Position numbers and translations under genes: made by a program
Assembly: GCF_026343335.1 (NCBI RefSeq)
Contig: NZ_JAPELX010000001.1
Location: 1,240,001 to 1,304,000, forward strand
Length of the DNA: 64,000 nt
Origin: Streptomyces sp. NBC_00078
GTDB taxonomy: Bacteria > Actinomycetota > Actinomycetes > Streptomycetales > Streptomycetaceae
Direction: 5' to 3'
The notes under the pieces: generated by a model
The model's database searches: none
What the model saw: only the letters and a program-made list of their open reading frames with translations
What the model was told of the DNA's origin: nothing
Shown: positions 27,778 through 37,252 of the stretch, piece by piece
Numbering within the stretch: position 1 is the stretch's first letter
Layout: every line of letters begins with the position of its first letter

Positions 27778-29200
27778 CACCGCCGTGCCCCCCAGCATCG
27801 AACTCGCCACCGACACGACGCCCGTGCACAACCCCTACACCGGCGAGGTCATCGCCTCGGTCCCCACCGTCGACGCAGGCGCCATCGGCGGCATCCTGCA
27901 GCAGGCCAGGTGCGGGCGCCGCACCGCGGCCGCGCTGTCCCGCGCCTCAAGGGCTGCCATCCTGGAACGCGCCGCCCGCCTGATCGAGCGGCGCGCCGAG
28001 TCCTTCGGCCAACTGATCGTCAGCGAGGCCGGCAAGACCATCACCCAGGCCCGCAAGGAAGTCGCCCGCGCGGTCAACACCCTGTCCCTGTCCGCGGCCG
28101 AGGCACGGCGCAACGCAGGCGAGGTCATCCCCTTCGACTCCCATGAGGGCTCGGAGAAGCGGCAGGGCTGGTTCACCCGCGAGCCGCTGGGCATCATCGC
28201 CGCCATCACCCCGTTCAACGACCCCCTCAACCTGGTCGCCCACAAACTCGGCCCGGCCATCGCCGGCGGCAACGCGGTCATTCTCAAACCGTCCGCCCTG
28301 ACGCCACTGTCCGCGCTGCGGCTGGTCGACACCCTCGTCGAGGCCGGCCTGCCCGAGGAGATCGTCACCGTCGTCAACGGCAATGCCGACATCGCCGCCG
28401 CGATCGTGGCCGCCCCCGACGTGCGCATGGTGTCCTTCACCGGTGGATTCGCCACCGGCGAGGCCATCTCCCGCACGGCCGGCCTGAAGAAGCTCGCCAT
28501 GGACCTGGGCGGAAACGCCCCGGTCATCGTCATGGACGACGCCGACCTGGACGAGGCCGTCGCCTCCTGTGTCTCCGGCGCGTTCTGGGCCGCGGGCCAG
28601 AACTGCATCGGCACCCAGCGGATTCTCATCGCCCGCGAGGTCTACGAGCGCTTCCGCGACGCCTTCGTCGCCCGCACCAGAATGCTGCGCGTCGGCGACC
28701 CGCTCGACGAGCGCACCGACATCGGCCCCATGATCACCCAGCAGGCCGTGTCCGCCACCCGGGCCAAGGTCGACACGGCGGTGGCCGAGGGCGCGGAGCT
28801 GCTGTGCGGCAACCACGCCACCGGCGCCCTGTACGCGCCGACCGTCCTGGAAGACGTCCCGGCGATCTGCTCGATCTGGCAGGAGGAGGTGTTCGCCCCG
28901 GTCGTCGTGCTGCAGCCGTTCACGTCCTTCGAGGACGCCATCGAGCAGGCCAACGCCATCGACTACAGCCTCCACGCGGGCATCTTCACCTCGCGCCTGG
29001 ACCGCGCCCTGAACGCGGCCCGGCTGCTGGAAGCCGGCGGAGTCATGATCAACGACTCGTCCGACTACCGCTTCGACGCCATGCCGTTCGGTGGATTCAA
29101 GTACGGCAGCATGGGCCGCGAGGGTGTGCGCTTCGCCTTCGAGGAGATGACCCAGCCCAAGGTCGTCTGCGTCAACCACATCAGTGACGTGGTCCAATGA
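27770..29200 (+). CDS. NAD(P)-dependent aldehyde dehydrogenase
   Basis: The 476-residue enzyme oxidises an aldehyde to its acid. [36 protein letters not shown] builds the coenzyme site, [21 protein letters not shown] has the general-base region, and [16 protein letters not shown] has the catalytic cysteine. The order and spacing resemble succinate-semialdehyde and glyceraldehyde-3-phosphate (non-phosphorylating) relatives. The GTG start lies inside the last codons of the homoserine-dehydrogenase-like gene (8-bp overlap), so expression is coupled and the two probably work on one semialdehyde intermediate. Confidence 0.87.
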   Translation: MSDTAVPPSIELATDTTPVHNPYTGEVIASVPTVDAGAIGGILQQARCGRRTAAALSRASRAAILERAARLIERRAESFGQLIVSEAGKTITQARKEVARAVNTLSLSAAEARRNAGEVIPFDSHEGSEKRQGWFTREPLGIIAAITPFNDPLNLVAHKLGPAIAGGNAVILKPSALTPLSALRLVDTLVEAGLPEEIVTVVNGNADIAAAIVAAPDVRMVSFTGGFATGEAISRTAGLKKLAMDLGGNAPVIVMDDADLDEAVASCVSGAFWAAGQNCIGTQRILIAREVYERFRDAFVARTRMLRVGDPLDERTDIGPMITQQAVSATRAKVDTAVAEGAELLCGNHATGALYAPTVLEDVPAICSIWQEEVFAPVVVLQPFTSFEDAIEQANAIDYSLHAGIFTSRLDRALNAARLLEAGGVMINDSSDYRFDAMPFGGFKYGSMGREGVRFAFEEMTQPKVVCVNHISDVVQ

Positions 29201-30245
29201 CCGCCTTCCGTACCGAGCACGCAACCCTGGGCGCTGACGGCACCGGCCGAGACCTTACTGGGACATCCACACCGCCCGGGCGCCGGCCGTCCATCGAGGA
29301 CCGATCCCACCACCACACGTTCCGGGTGGCTTTACGGACGAGGAGGTGTGGCGGCACACGGCGCCCGCTGTCCACGCTGACCAGGAGCTGGGGCTGCGTG
29401 GCCTGCCGGAGAGCGCCGTCGCAAAGATTCTCCACGGTCTGCGGGCCCCACACCGCCTCGGGCATCAAGACGTGGGAGCAGTTCCTACGGCCGTTGTACG
29501 ACCGGCTGAGGCAGATGCAGGCGCCGACTTTGGAGATGCTGCACGAGCCGGAATCTTTCGGGACGCTCGTGCGCGGAAGCTCCACGCGCGGCGTGGTCCG
29601 GAGGATGCTGACGTGGCTGGGCGGGTTCGGCGCGACGTCGGATTCGAACGCGAGGCGGTGAAGCACTGGGCATACGACTACCTGCCGCGCCGGGAGGCAA
29701 GCGGCCGGGCGGCGCAGTGCAGCCGTACGTAAGGGCCATGAACCCGCTGTCGGAGAGCCTGCGTCTGCCCGCGAAGGAACCGACACTGCTCCGCACATCG
29801 CACGCGGACGCGGTTCTCTTCTTCCACTGTGCAGCCGAGACCACGCAGGCCCGGAGGGGGCGATGGTGGTCCACCGTCAAGGGCGGAACAGAACAGGGCG
29901 AGGACTGTCTCCAGGCATGGCCACCACTTCGGAGACGGTTCGCCCCAAGAGGATGGCTTCCCTGCTCCCTGGCGCACTGACAACCAGCACACATCGCCCA
30001 GGGCCGCCCCTGCATCGGGAATCACCCGGTTCGTGGTGGCCACGAAGGCGTGGCGGGCCCCGACCAGGTCGAGGAATTCGGCCGTCTGCTCGAAGTGCCG
30101 GATGACCGGGGCGAGTTCGCTGGTCCGCCCGTACTCCTCACGGGCCCGACGGTCGTTGCGGGACATCAAGAGATGAGTCCCGCAACGAGCGCCAGCCGAA
30201 TGGCGATACCGAGGTTACTGCGCCGAGGCGGCGGAAGTGGATGGG
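29201..30245. other. About 1 kb without an intact gene
   Basis: Several mid-length frames exist but none is a clear gene. Around 29,340-29,720 protein-like pieces occur in different plus frames (EVWRHTAPAVHADQELGLRGL, then TASGIKTWEQFLRPLYDRLRQ, then VGFEREAVKHWAYDYLPRR), consistent with one multiply frameshifted gene of unknown family. On the minus strand, about 29,990-30,166 reads MSRNDRRAREEYGRTSELAPVIRHFEQTAEFLDLVGARHAFVATTN, another protein-like start whose continuation is lost. Both look like decayed accessory genes. Confidence 0.45.
30154..30187. repeat. Perfect inverted repeat
   Basis: CGTTGCGGGAC and GTCCCGCAACG form an 11-bp perfect stem around 12 bases. It covers the start of the minus-strand remnant at 30,166 and lies about 60 bases past the stop of the MTOX-like gene at 30246, so it could end that transcript. 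Confidence 0.55.
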
Positions 30246-31391
30246 CTACCTGGTTTTGAACCGGTCCGGACGCACGAAGTCCAGGCCTTCGATGGTCTGT
30301 TTGCCGAGCGCCTCGTGTGCGGCGATGTGGCCGTAGCCGGTCGCCATTTTGAAGCCCTTCCCGGAGAACCCAGTGGCGCAGTAAATCCTGCTGTTTTCAT
30401 CCAGCCACCCGACGAGGGGATGCCTGTCCTCGGTGAAAAGGTCGGGGAAGGCGTCGGAGCGCACGATGGTGGGGGTGAGGCCGGGGAAGAATTCGGTGAC
30501 GGTCTCGGTGACCTTCTCGATTTCTTCCCGGGTGAGTTCCCTGGGCACGGAGTCCGGGTCGGGGGTCGTCCTTGCGCGCCCGGACATCGGTGCGTCCACC
30601 GAAGCCTTGACCGTCACGCCGTCGACAGCGGGCGCGCCGTACAGGGAGCGATCGTCGTACAGCCGGCTGAAGACGGGGAAGTTCTCCGGCGAGAACTGCG
30701 TGCCGTCCTGGGCGATGAACCAGGTCAGGACGATCCGATGGGTTTCCGTGACGGCCTTGAGGTGGTCGGGCATGAGCCTTCGGGACCAGCCGCCCGAGGC
30801 GACGATGACCTTCTCGAACGTCCAGGTTCTGTCGCCCGAGGTGACGACCACGCCGTCGTCGGTTTCGGTGATGCTGTCCACGGGTGTGTTCTGAAGGACG
30901 CTGGCGCCGTTGGCCTGGGCCGCGGCGACGGCGGCGCTGACGGCGCGGTCGGTGCGCAGGACGCCGGCGCGGGGATCGTAGACGGCGCAGTCGTCGGGGC
31001 GGAGGTTGTGCTGGGGGTAGCGTTCCGCCAACTCCTCCCGGCTGAGGACGCGGTGCTCGGCTCCGTTGATGCGCGTTGTCTCGAGGAGGTTGTTGATGAA
31101 GCTGCCGTTCGCCGTCCCGATGGACAGGCCCCCGGTAGGCGTGAGGATCTCCTGCCCGGTTTCCGCTTCGAGTTCGGCCCACAGACCGCGGGAGCGTTCC
31201 AGGATGGGGTAGTAGTCGGGCTTCCCGAAGTAGACCATGCGGAACAGTCGGGTGTCCCCGCCCACGGCACTGCGGCCGTGGGCGGGAGTGGCGGCCTCGA
31301 AGCCCACTACCGAGTCGGACAGCCGGGAGGCCTGCCACAGGGCCATGCTTCCGATGCTGCCCAAGCCGATGACTGCGAGTTTTGCGTCCAT
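30246..31391 (-). CDS. FAD-dependent amine oxidase, MTOX/sarcosine-oxidase type
   Basis: The 381-residue flavoprotein belongs to the monomeric sarcosine oxidase/N-methyltryptophan oxidase group, which oxidises secondary amines to imines. KLAVIGLGSIGSMALWQASR is the FAD-binding motif, HGRSAVGGDTRLFRMVYF the family fingerprint near residue 40, and YCATGFSGKGFKMATGYGHIAA the C-terminal flavin motif. At the position of the Cys that holds FAD covalently in known members, this protein appears to have Asp (DLFTEDRHPLVG). It is last in the minus-strand operon that starts with the HAD gene at 34374. Confidence 0.82.
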   Translation of the reverse strand: MDAKLAVIGLGSIGSMALWQASRLSDSVVGFEAATPAHGRSAVGGDTRLFRMVYFGKPDYYPILERSRGLWAELEAETGQEILTPTGGLSIGTANGSFINNLLETTRINGAEHRVLSREELAERYPQHNLRPDDCAVYDPRAGVLRTDRAVSAAVAAAQANGASVLQNTPVDSITETDDGVVVTSGDRTWTFEKVIVASGGWSRRLMPDHLKAVTETHRIVLTWFIAQDGTQFSPENFPVFSRLYDDRSLYGAPAVDGVTVKASVDAPMSGRARTTPDPDSVPRELTREEIEKVTETVTEFFPGLTPTIVRSDAFPDLFTEDRHPLVGWLDENSRIYCATGFSGKGFKMATGYGHIAAHEALGKQTIEGLDFVRPDRFKTR

Positions 31392-31409
31392 GAAAGCAGT
31401 TTCCTTCGT

Positions 31410-32813
31410 TTACTCGTGAAGTCCGGCGAGTCTGCTGCCGAATTTGGCCAGGAGTGAGGTCTTACTGGAATTCCTCCGCTCCTCCCACTGGTCGGCAATA
31501 CCGAAGAGCCGGTACATGGCGTGCACGCCCAGCCAACGGATCGGCTCCGGTTCCCATTTCCGTGCCCGGTAGCCCACCCAGGGAAGGCTGGTCCGTTCGG
31601 TTTCCTTCTCGAAGGCGAGCTCCACGAGAGTTCTGCCGCCGACGTAGGCCGACGTGACGCCGTGTCCTGCGTAGCCGGTGGACGATCCGATCCCGGAGGC
31701 TGGGTCCCAGTGCACGCTGCCGTTCCAGTCACGCGTGACGCCCAGAACTCCCGACCAGGCGTGGTCCACCTCGAAGGGGATGTTCGGGAAGAAGGTACTG
31801 AGCTTGTGCGAGATCAGGTCGATGGTGGACTGGGCGGTTGCACCGGCTCCTCCTGTGCCGGACCCGAAGCGGTAGGGGACGCCGCGGCCCCCCATGGCGA
31901 TACGGCCGTCCGATGTCCGCTGGGCGTAGATGAACGTGTGTGCGGAGTCGTTGAGACACTGGGGACCGTCCCAGCCGATCTGCTGCCATGCCTCCTTCGG
32001 CAGGGGCTTGGTCACGATCAACGAGGAATTGACAGGGATCAGGGTCCGGCTGCCAAGCAGCTGTCCCGAATAGCCTTCGGTACAGATGAACGTCTTGGCC
32101 GCGGTGACGCGTCCGTTGGCCAGGGTGAGGGTCTTGCCCTCGACGCTGTCCACTCGGCTGCCCTCGTAGATCCTGACCCCCATGGATGTCAGGGTGTCGG
32201 CGAGGCCGTAGACGAGTTTCGCGGGGTGGAACCGCGCGCAGTGCTTGTAGAAGAGCCCGCCGTGGACGGTGGAGATGTTGATCCGGCTCCGGAACTCGTC
32301 CCGGTCGAGCATCTGGATTTCGTCTTCGGTCAGCCCGTACTTCAGGTCGGCATCACGCCTGGTGACAAGCCGGCCCAGCCCCGCCTCCGTGTGGGCCGCG
32401 ACGAGCGCGCCGCCCTTGTGCTGATCGGCGTTGATGCCTTCGGCGCGGAGGATGTCCAGGACGGAGTCGACGCCGGCGACGAATTCCTGCTGCAGTGCCC
32501 GGCTCGCTTCCAGCCCTCCCCCTGCACGGGCGAAGGTGGCACGGTTTCCCGGGGGCATTGCCGAGAGCCAGCCGCCGTTGCGTCCTGATGCGCCGTATCC
32601 CACCTGTTCGGCGTCGAATACGGCGACCGAGAGCGACGGTTCGAGCTTCTTGGCGAAGTACGCCGCCCAGAGGCCGGTGTAGCCACCGCCGACAATGGCC
32701 ACGTCGACGGAGTCCTGGCCGGTGAAACGGGGGAACGACGGCCTCTTGTCGGCCAGTTGGGCCATCCAGAAGCCGAGCTCTCCGTTTCGGGTTGGTGCCG
32801 CAAGGGCGTTCAT
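31410..32813 (-). CDS. FAD-dependent oxidoreductase (DadA/gamma-glutamylputrescine-oxidase type)
   Basis: The 467-residue protein has DVAIVGGGYTGLWAAYFAKKLEP for FAD binding, GYGASGRNGGW as the DAO-family fingerprint, and HAWSGVLGVTRDWNGSVHW...GYAGHGVTSAYVGGRTLVEL at the C-terminus. The pre-Rossmann extension FWMAQLADKRPSFPRFTGQ and the length match gamma-glutamylputrescine oxidase-like enzymes, which deaminate amines to aldehydes and produce H2O2. AAGGACACAC precedes the ATG. It is 18 bases upstream of the MTOX-like gene in the same operon. The natural substrate is not known. Confidence 0.82.
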   Translation of the reverse strand: MNALAAPTRNGELGFWMAQLADKRPSFPRFTGQDSVDVAIVGGGYTGLWAAYFAKKLEPSLSVAVFDAEQVGYGASGRNGGWLSAMPPGNRATFARAGGGLEASRALQQEFVAGVDSVLDILRAEGINADQHKGGALVAAHTEAGLGRLVTRRDADLKYGLTEDEIQMLDRDEFRSRINISTVHGGLFYKHCARFHPAKLVYGLADTLTSMGVRIYEGSRVDSVEGKTLTLANGRVTAAKTFICTEGYSGQLLGSRTLIPVNSSLIVTKPLPKEAWQQIGWDGPQCLNDSAHTFIYAQRTSDGRIAMGGRGVPYRFGSGTGGAGATAQSTIDLISHKLSTFFPNIPFEVDHAWSGVLGVTRDWNGSVHWDPASGIGSSTGYAGHGVTSAYVGGRTLVELAFEKETERTSLPWVGYRARKWEPEPIRWLGVHAMYRLFGIADQWEERRNSSKTSLLAKFGSRLAGLHE

Positions 32814-32849
32814 GTGTGTCCTTCTTCTGTGCCTGGGAACCGCGTGGGC

Positions 32850-33195
32850 CGGTGCTGGAAGGCGGTGTAGCCGCCGTCGCCGGGGAGAGTTGCCCCGGTG
32901 ATGTACGAGAACTCAGACGATCCGAGGAAGAGGACGGCGTCGGCGATCTCCTCGGGGTGGCGAGGCGTTCGAGCGGGATCTGCTCCTCACGCCGGCGGCG
33001 TGTGGCCTCGGGGTCGGACCTGCGCTGGAAGGAGGCTTGGATGAGCGGAGTCGCGGTGAGGCCCGGGGCGGCGACGTTGACCCGGATGTTCCGGGGAGCC
33101 CGTTCGATGGCCGCGCCCTTGGCGAGCATGATCAGGCCGCCGTCCGCGGCGGAGCACAGGACGTCCTTCGGGCTTGCCGACCATGCTGCTCATGA
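32850..33195 (-). pseudogene. SDR remnant, paralogue of the SDR at 39677
   Basis: On the minus strand GGLIMLAKGAAIERAPRNIRVNVAAPGLTATPLIQASFQRR is followed, after a one-base shift near 32,960, by remains of EEIADAVLF and DGGYTAF. This matches the C-terminal third of the intact SDR at 39677-40411 nearly residue by residue. The N-terminal two thirds are missing, and the fragment begins only about 12 bases after the stop of the RidA remnant, so a deletion joined them. Confidence 0.8.
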
Positions 33196-33206
33196 TTGCG
33201 CCGCCG

Positions 33207-33644
33207 CTACACTGCAGCGCAGATCATCTGGATCTCGACAGGGGTGTTGAGGGGTAGCCCGGCCACACCGATAGCGGTGCGGGCGTGCCGTCCGTGCTCG
33301 CCCAGCACCTCGATGAGCAGTTCACTGGCCACGAAGACCAGCATCTGCACGATCCGGACCCGGTCCATATCCCCCACCGCCTGCACAGCGGCGGCGAGTG
33401 CGTTGAGTACGGCATGACGCGCGAACTCCCGCGCAGTCTCCAGCTCCACGTCGGCCGACAACGCCCTGACCCAGCAGCTCGCTGTCTTTGAAAGGAAGTT
33501 GGCCCGAGATGTGGATGCTGGGGTCCACCGTCCGGTGGTGCACGAAGTACGCGTTGCCGGCGAAGACGGGTAGCTTCAGTCCGAGGACTCGGAGCCTTTC
33601 TGAAGCCGAGTCGCCCTTGACGCTTTCAGCAGGGGCAGACTCAT
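33207..33644 (-). pseudogene. RidA-family protein remnant, paralogue of the gene at 37888
   Basis: Pieces in different frames read SERLRVLGLKLPVF, FVHHRTVDPSIHISGQLPFKD and DVELETAREFARHAVLNALAAAVQAVGDMDRVRIVQMLVFVASELLIEVLG. Compared with the intact paralogue there are two frameshifts and a clean in-frame loss of 45 bp (15 residues, TPDFGQQSNVANAAS). In the intact gene this 45-bp stretch is bounded by two copies of GGCCAG, and only one GGCCAG is left here, as expected for deletion by slippage. Confidence 0.85.
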
Positions 33645-33693
33645 GCCGCTAACGCCTTGCTGCGGATCATTTTCTCAGTTCTCCGCTCGGACG

Positions 33694-34374
33694 TCAGAGG
33701 CGCGGCAGCCCGAAGAGGACCGGGAGGTCGGCGATGTCGGTGATCCGCTCGTAGCCGAGCCAGTGCTCGTCGTGCTCCCAGCCTCGGTCGACGTACACCT
33801 TGTTCTTGATGCCCAGGACGGCGGCGGAGCGCAGGTCGTACATCGGGCTCGCGGAGACGTGCACGAGTTCGTCTGGTGTCACACCGAGCTTGTCAAACGC
33901 ATACTCGAACGCGCGGAGCCGTGGCTTGTAGAAGCCCATCTCCTCGGCGCTGATGACGACCTCGAACGGGGCCTTGAGGTTCTCCGCGAGACGCACGGCG
34001 TGCGCGGTGTCGCTGTTCGTGATGATGACCAGCGGGACCGCTTCGGCCAGGCGGTTCAAGGCCTCGGTCACACCGGGGTACGGGCCCCAGGTGGGGATGA
34101 TCTCGTACACCGCCCGCGCCTCGTCCTCGCGGTACTCCAGACCGACCTTGCGCGAGGCGCGTTCCATGGAACGAGCGACGACCTGGTGGAACGGCTGGTA
34201 CGCGCCCGTGCACTCGTCGATCCGGTACGCCTTGCAGATCTGCAGGTAATCATCGGCGACCTCGGCCGGCAGCCGGTCGCCCAGGACCTCACGGATCGCG
34301 TCATTGATACTGAACTTGATCAGCGTGCCGTTCATGTCGAACGTCACGAACTTGGGCTTGACGTTGAATCCCAC
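33694..34374 (-). CDS. HAD hydrolase, haloacid dehalogenase type II-like
   Basis: The 226-residue protein is a HAD-superfamily hydrolase. FVTFDMNGTL holds the nucleophile Asp13, VIITNSDTAHAVR motif II (Thr/Ser), GFYKPRLRAF the motif III lysine, and HVSASPMYDLRSAAVLG the acidic motif IV. The helical cap is of the L-2-haloacid dehalogenase kind, but the motif I sequence DMNGT is more like a general phosphatase than a true dehalogenase (DAYGT). AGGAGG stands before the GTG start at 34374. It is the first gene of the minus-strand operon and lies directly under three operator-like palindromes. Confidence 0.82.
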   Translation of the reverse strand: MGFNVKPKFVTFDMNGTLIKFSINDAIREVLGDRLPAEVADDYLQICKAYRIDECTGAYQPFHQVVARSMERASRKVGLEYREDEARAVYEIIPTWGPYPGVTEALNRLAEAVPLVIITNSDTAHAVRLAENLKAPFEVVISAEEMGFYKPRLRAFEYAFDKLGVTPDELVHVSASPMYDLRSAAVLGIKNKVYVDRGWEHDEHWLGYERITDIADLPVLFGLPRL

Positions 34375-34414
34375 GAGTCCTCCTAGTTCTTCAGCGGAGC
34401 AGCCTGAGGTGCTC

Positions 34415-34474
34415 TGGTCGATTGTCGACCATCTGAGGTCGATTGTCGACCAGGCGGGTATCGACTGTCAACCA
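34415..34474. promoter_or_regulatory. Three phased GntR operators and promoter of the HAD operon
   Basis: TGGTCGATTGTCGACCA (34415-34431) and AGGTCGATTGTCGACCA (34436-34452) are near-identical palindromes TGGTCGA-N3-TCGACCA. A weaker third copy (34458-34474) matches 12 of 17 positions. Their starts are 21 and 22 bp apart, that is two helical turns. On the minus strand TTGACA (34471-34466), an 18-bp spacer and GACAAT (34447-34442) form a promoter whose -35 lies in the third site and whose -10 lies in the second. This is a repressor layout, and the same motif precedes the GntR gene and the RidA gene. Confidence 0.75.
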
Positions 34475-34552
34475 ACTTCATGGCCTCGGACAGCTCTCTG
34501 CTTCTGCTCCTCGGCGCTCCTCTCGTCGTAGCCATGAGGCCCGAGGAGGCTC

Positions 34553-34695
34553 GCTGGTGATCGTGACGAAATCCGACGAGTCCACGCAAAACGCCTCGTG
34601 GAGAGCCTCAAGGCCCCGTTCGCGGTCATGATCACCGCTGAGGAGATGGGCGCCTGCAAGCCCCGGCTGCGCGCCTTCGAACGGACGCTGTCGAA
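34553..34695 (+). pseudogene. HAD hydrolase fragment
   Basis: Plus-strand pieces LVIVTKSDE and, one base shifted, VESLKAPFAVMITAEEMGACKPRLRAFERTL match motifs II-III of the HAD protein at 33694 (LVIITNSD...LAENLKAPFEVVISAEEMGFYKPRLRAFEYAF). Only about 45 residues remain. It is a scrap of a second HAD paralogue on the opposite strand. The stretch 34,696-35,140 that follows holds no gene I can support. Confidence 0.7.
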
Positions 34696-35176
34696 CAGGC
34701 GGCGAGGATCGGAAACATCAGCGTCTACCAGGTGCTCGGCGTCTCACGCGAGACCTGGTAGGACCGGATGAAGAAGGCCGAACAGTCGGCGTCCGGAGGC
34801 GCCGAGGCGCTGCGTCGCACATCCTCTGCACCGCCGAGCCACGGACCACGGCGGTCCCCTCCCTCATCGCCGCGCAGACCGGACAGGTCGCCGAACCCCG
34901 GCCCGGTCAACCGCGTCGGCTCTGCCGGACACGTCACAGCAGGCCGCCCGGTCCGGTTCCGCACCCAGCACGGCGCCTACTTGGCCGGATGCACCCTGCT
35001 GCAGGTCCCCAAGTACCCGCGCCGCCGGACTGGCATCGGCCTGACAACCAAGGGGCACCACCCAAGACACCGACCTGTCACCGCGCCCCTGAGCCGACAG
35101 GGGCACGGCTGTGGATTCAGGAAGCTCCGTGCGCAGATAGCCAACTTGACGTGTAGATGCAAAACCAGCGGAGGTA

Positions 35177-35212
35177 TAGTCGACAAACGACCAAGTGGTC
35201 GACAATGAGCAA
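35177..35212. promoter_or_regulatory. Two GntR operators before the regulator gene
   Basis: TAGTCGACAAACGACCA (35177-35193) matches the operator consensus TGGTCGACAATCGACCA at 15 of 17 positions, and TGGTCGACAATGAGCAA (35196-35212) at 13, with its left arm perfect. They are 19 bp apart, just before the ribosome binding site of the GntR gene. A TATAGT (35175-35180) at the left edge could be a -10 box. The regulator probably represses itself. Confidence 0.7.
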
Positions 35213-35226
35213 GGGAGGGCGACGGG

Positions 35227-35913
35227 GTGGACCACAAGTTCGAGTGGCAGGAGCAGCGGACGACGACGCCGGACGGCGTCTACCGCACACTGCGTGCCGC
35301 CATTCTCGATGGGACCGTACCTCCTGGTGGACAGCTGCGGGAGGCGCACATCGCCAAGGATCTCGGGATCAGCCGGTCCCCGCTCCGCGAGGCGCTGACC
35401 AAGCTGGAGGAGGAAGGCCTCGTGGTAAAGATCCCCTACCGTGGGGCGTTCGTCGTAGAGGTGAGCGCTCGTGAGGTCGCCGAGATCGACTCGGTCCGGC
35501 TACGTGTCGAACCGTACGCCGCTGAGCTCTCGGCCGAAGCACTGCGCGGCCCTGAGCGGCCGCACTTGCTGCAAACCGTCGAGGATCTCCGCCGGGCAAT
35601 GGAGAAGGACGACATCCCGGCCAGCATCGACGCGCACCTTCGCTTCCACAGGCTCTTCTACGATCTGTCGGAGCACGGCGTCCTGCAGAGTCTTTGGAAC
35701 GGCTGGGAGACCAAGCTGCGCCTCCACCTCAGCGTCGATCACCGCACCTACAGCGACAACCCGCATCAATTGGTCGTCGAGCACGAGAGGTTGGCGGCGG
35801 TTGCCCTGGAAGGCGACGCCGACGCCTTCCGCCAGGAACTGGCTGCCCATTTCCCCATGGGGCTGCGAGCCCACACGGGAGATGCAGGGGAAGGAAAGCC
35901 CCGGCATGTATGA
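35227..35913 (+). CDS. GntR-family transcriptional regulator, FadR/FCD subfamily
   Basis: The 228-residue protein has a winged helix-turn-helix at the N-terminus (VYRTLRAAILDGTVPPGGQLREAHIAKDLGISRSPLREALTKLEEEGLV) and an all-helical FCD ligand domain (about 90-215) with the metal-binding His and Asp pattern in DAHLRFHRLFYDLSEHG and VVEHERLAAVAL. FCD members respond to small organic or amino acids. AAGGGAGGG precedes the GTG. It stands between the two operons that carry the same palindrome, so it is the natural candidate to bind the motif and to sense an intermediate of the pathway. Confidence 0.88.
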   Translation: MDHKFEWQEQRTTTPDGVYRTLRAAILDGTVPPGGQLREAHIAKDLGISRSPLREALTKLEEEGLVVKIPYRGAFVVEVSAREVAEIDSVRLRVEPYAAELSAEALRGPERPHLLQTVEDLRRAMEKDDIPASIDAHLRFHRLFYDLSEHGVLQSLWNGWETKLRLHLSVDHRTYSDNPHQLVVEHERLAAVALEGDADAFRQELAAHFPMGLRAHTGDAGEGKPRHV

Positions 35914-36990
35914 GGCCATGCCGCCTGCGTGAAGTGTCCAAGCCCGCTCGCCACGGTGACTACAGACCGATGCCGGGAAGTCAAGGATCAAGCCGCAGTG
36001 TCAGCGTATTCTTGTAGCGGATCTTGGGTGAGGGTTGCCGGCCGCCTGCACGGTGGGACGGACAGGGCGCGACGGGGGTGTTCACGGCTGGCGGGGAAGC
36101 TGCACGGGCTGGTCCGTTCTTCCAGGAGACGGCGGGTCGTGCGGGCCTTGTGTCATACGCGCGGCTTCTCCCGCGGTGCAGTCGGCGTCGACTCCGGTGC
36201 GCTCGATGATCGAGGTGTGCGACCACGGGCACGGCCGCGGTCAAGGGCACGCCGGGGTTCGAGATGGTGCTCGGCCGTGGCTTTCCCCGGAAAACCCTCA
36301 GCAGCCGGGTGTCGTCGGCAGGGGTGAATCTCCGGCTCCATCCGACGCGGAGACCGCGTGAGTGCAGGAACCGCTCCGCACAGCGCTGGCTCGTGACCGC
36401 GTCGCGCCGGGGCCTCTCCGTCGATTCAATCTCCCACCTGCGCGCCCACCGGACCACCGTCTCCCGGGCGGCAAAGGCAACCTCATTTCAGCGGGGTGGA
36501 CGCGAAGCGGTACAGCGCGGTGCGGCTGGTGCCGTCCAGGCAGGTCACAATCATCAACGGTTCTATCGCCCGCTCGGACATCACCTGCCTGCGGGTCATC
36601 ACGGCGATACCTGGCACGGCCCTTGTCCGGGGGAGGTAGGGGCGACCGAACGACACGGCCACTCCGCCGATGCCACCGAGTTCGTCGAGGATGTCGGCTG
36701 CGGCCTGGCCCGGCCCCTGTCTACGGACCCCTGGGCGAAGCGTCGGTATGCGGTCGGCCAGGCCGGCCCGAACACTGGAGGCGAAGGTGCAGCCAGGCGA
36801 GGCCACGAAAGTGCCCGTCCCATCTCGCGTTCACCGGCCCACCGTCGGCCACCGCGCTGAGGACGCCTCACCTGCCTCGGCGGACAACAGAACTGCCTAG
36901 CACCGCTCAACGAGCTTCTGCCTCGTCACCCCTCTTTGCCGGGCTTGTTCCTACGCGGCGGCAGCTTCCTCAAGAGCCTCCATGGCGCCC
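35914..36990. other. About 1.1 kb without a supported gene
   Basis: Minus-strand frames of 100-160 codons exist. The most protein-like piece reads ELGGIGGVAVSFGRPYLPRTRAVPGIAVMTRRQV (about 36,485-36,700), and another reads VVRWARRWEIESTERPRRDAVTSQRCAERFL (about 36,330-36,460). I could not tie either to a family, and both are broken by stops in neighbouring frames. With transposase fragments next door, this is probably insertion-element debris. Confidence 0.4.
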
Positions 36991-37252
36991 TCACCGACGA
37001 TCACCTCGCCGCGTCGTGGTGAGCAGGGAGGGTCGTGGAGCCCACGCTGGCCAGGGATGATTCGTGGTGTCCCGGCGGGTGACTTCGGCGATCAGCCTCT
37101 CCAGCGGCGCAGTGAAGGGACCGGCGCTCATCCAGACCCGGAAGCACCCGTAGACGGTCGGGCAGCAGCCGCTCAAGGTAACGGCCGTACTCGCCGATCG
37201 GTAGGAACGACACGATCAACTTCCGCTGTTCGTCGGTGAGTTGACTCCCCAT
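36991..37252 (-). pseudogene. IS5-family transposase, N-terminal remnant
   Basis: From the ATG at 37252 the minus strand reads MGSQLTDEQRKLIVSFLPIG, the usual beginning of actinobacterial IS5-group transposases. After a shift, TVYGCFRVWMSAGPFTAPLERLIAE and SVGSTTLPAHHDAA follow, the latter a degraded form of the SVDSTTxxAHxDA active-site block whose catalytic Asp is gone. The internal segment of about 20 residues and everything after it are missing. The flanking stretch up to 37,680 shows no further gene. Confidence 0.75.

Noticed and set aside
30176..30193. AGTCCCGCAACGAGCGC matches the universally conserved 1100 region of 16S rRNA.
   Set aside because: The bases on both sides do not fit 16S rRNA, and the first half belongs to an 11-bp inverted repeat. 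It is a short chance or convergent match, not an rRNA gene.
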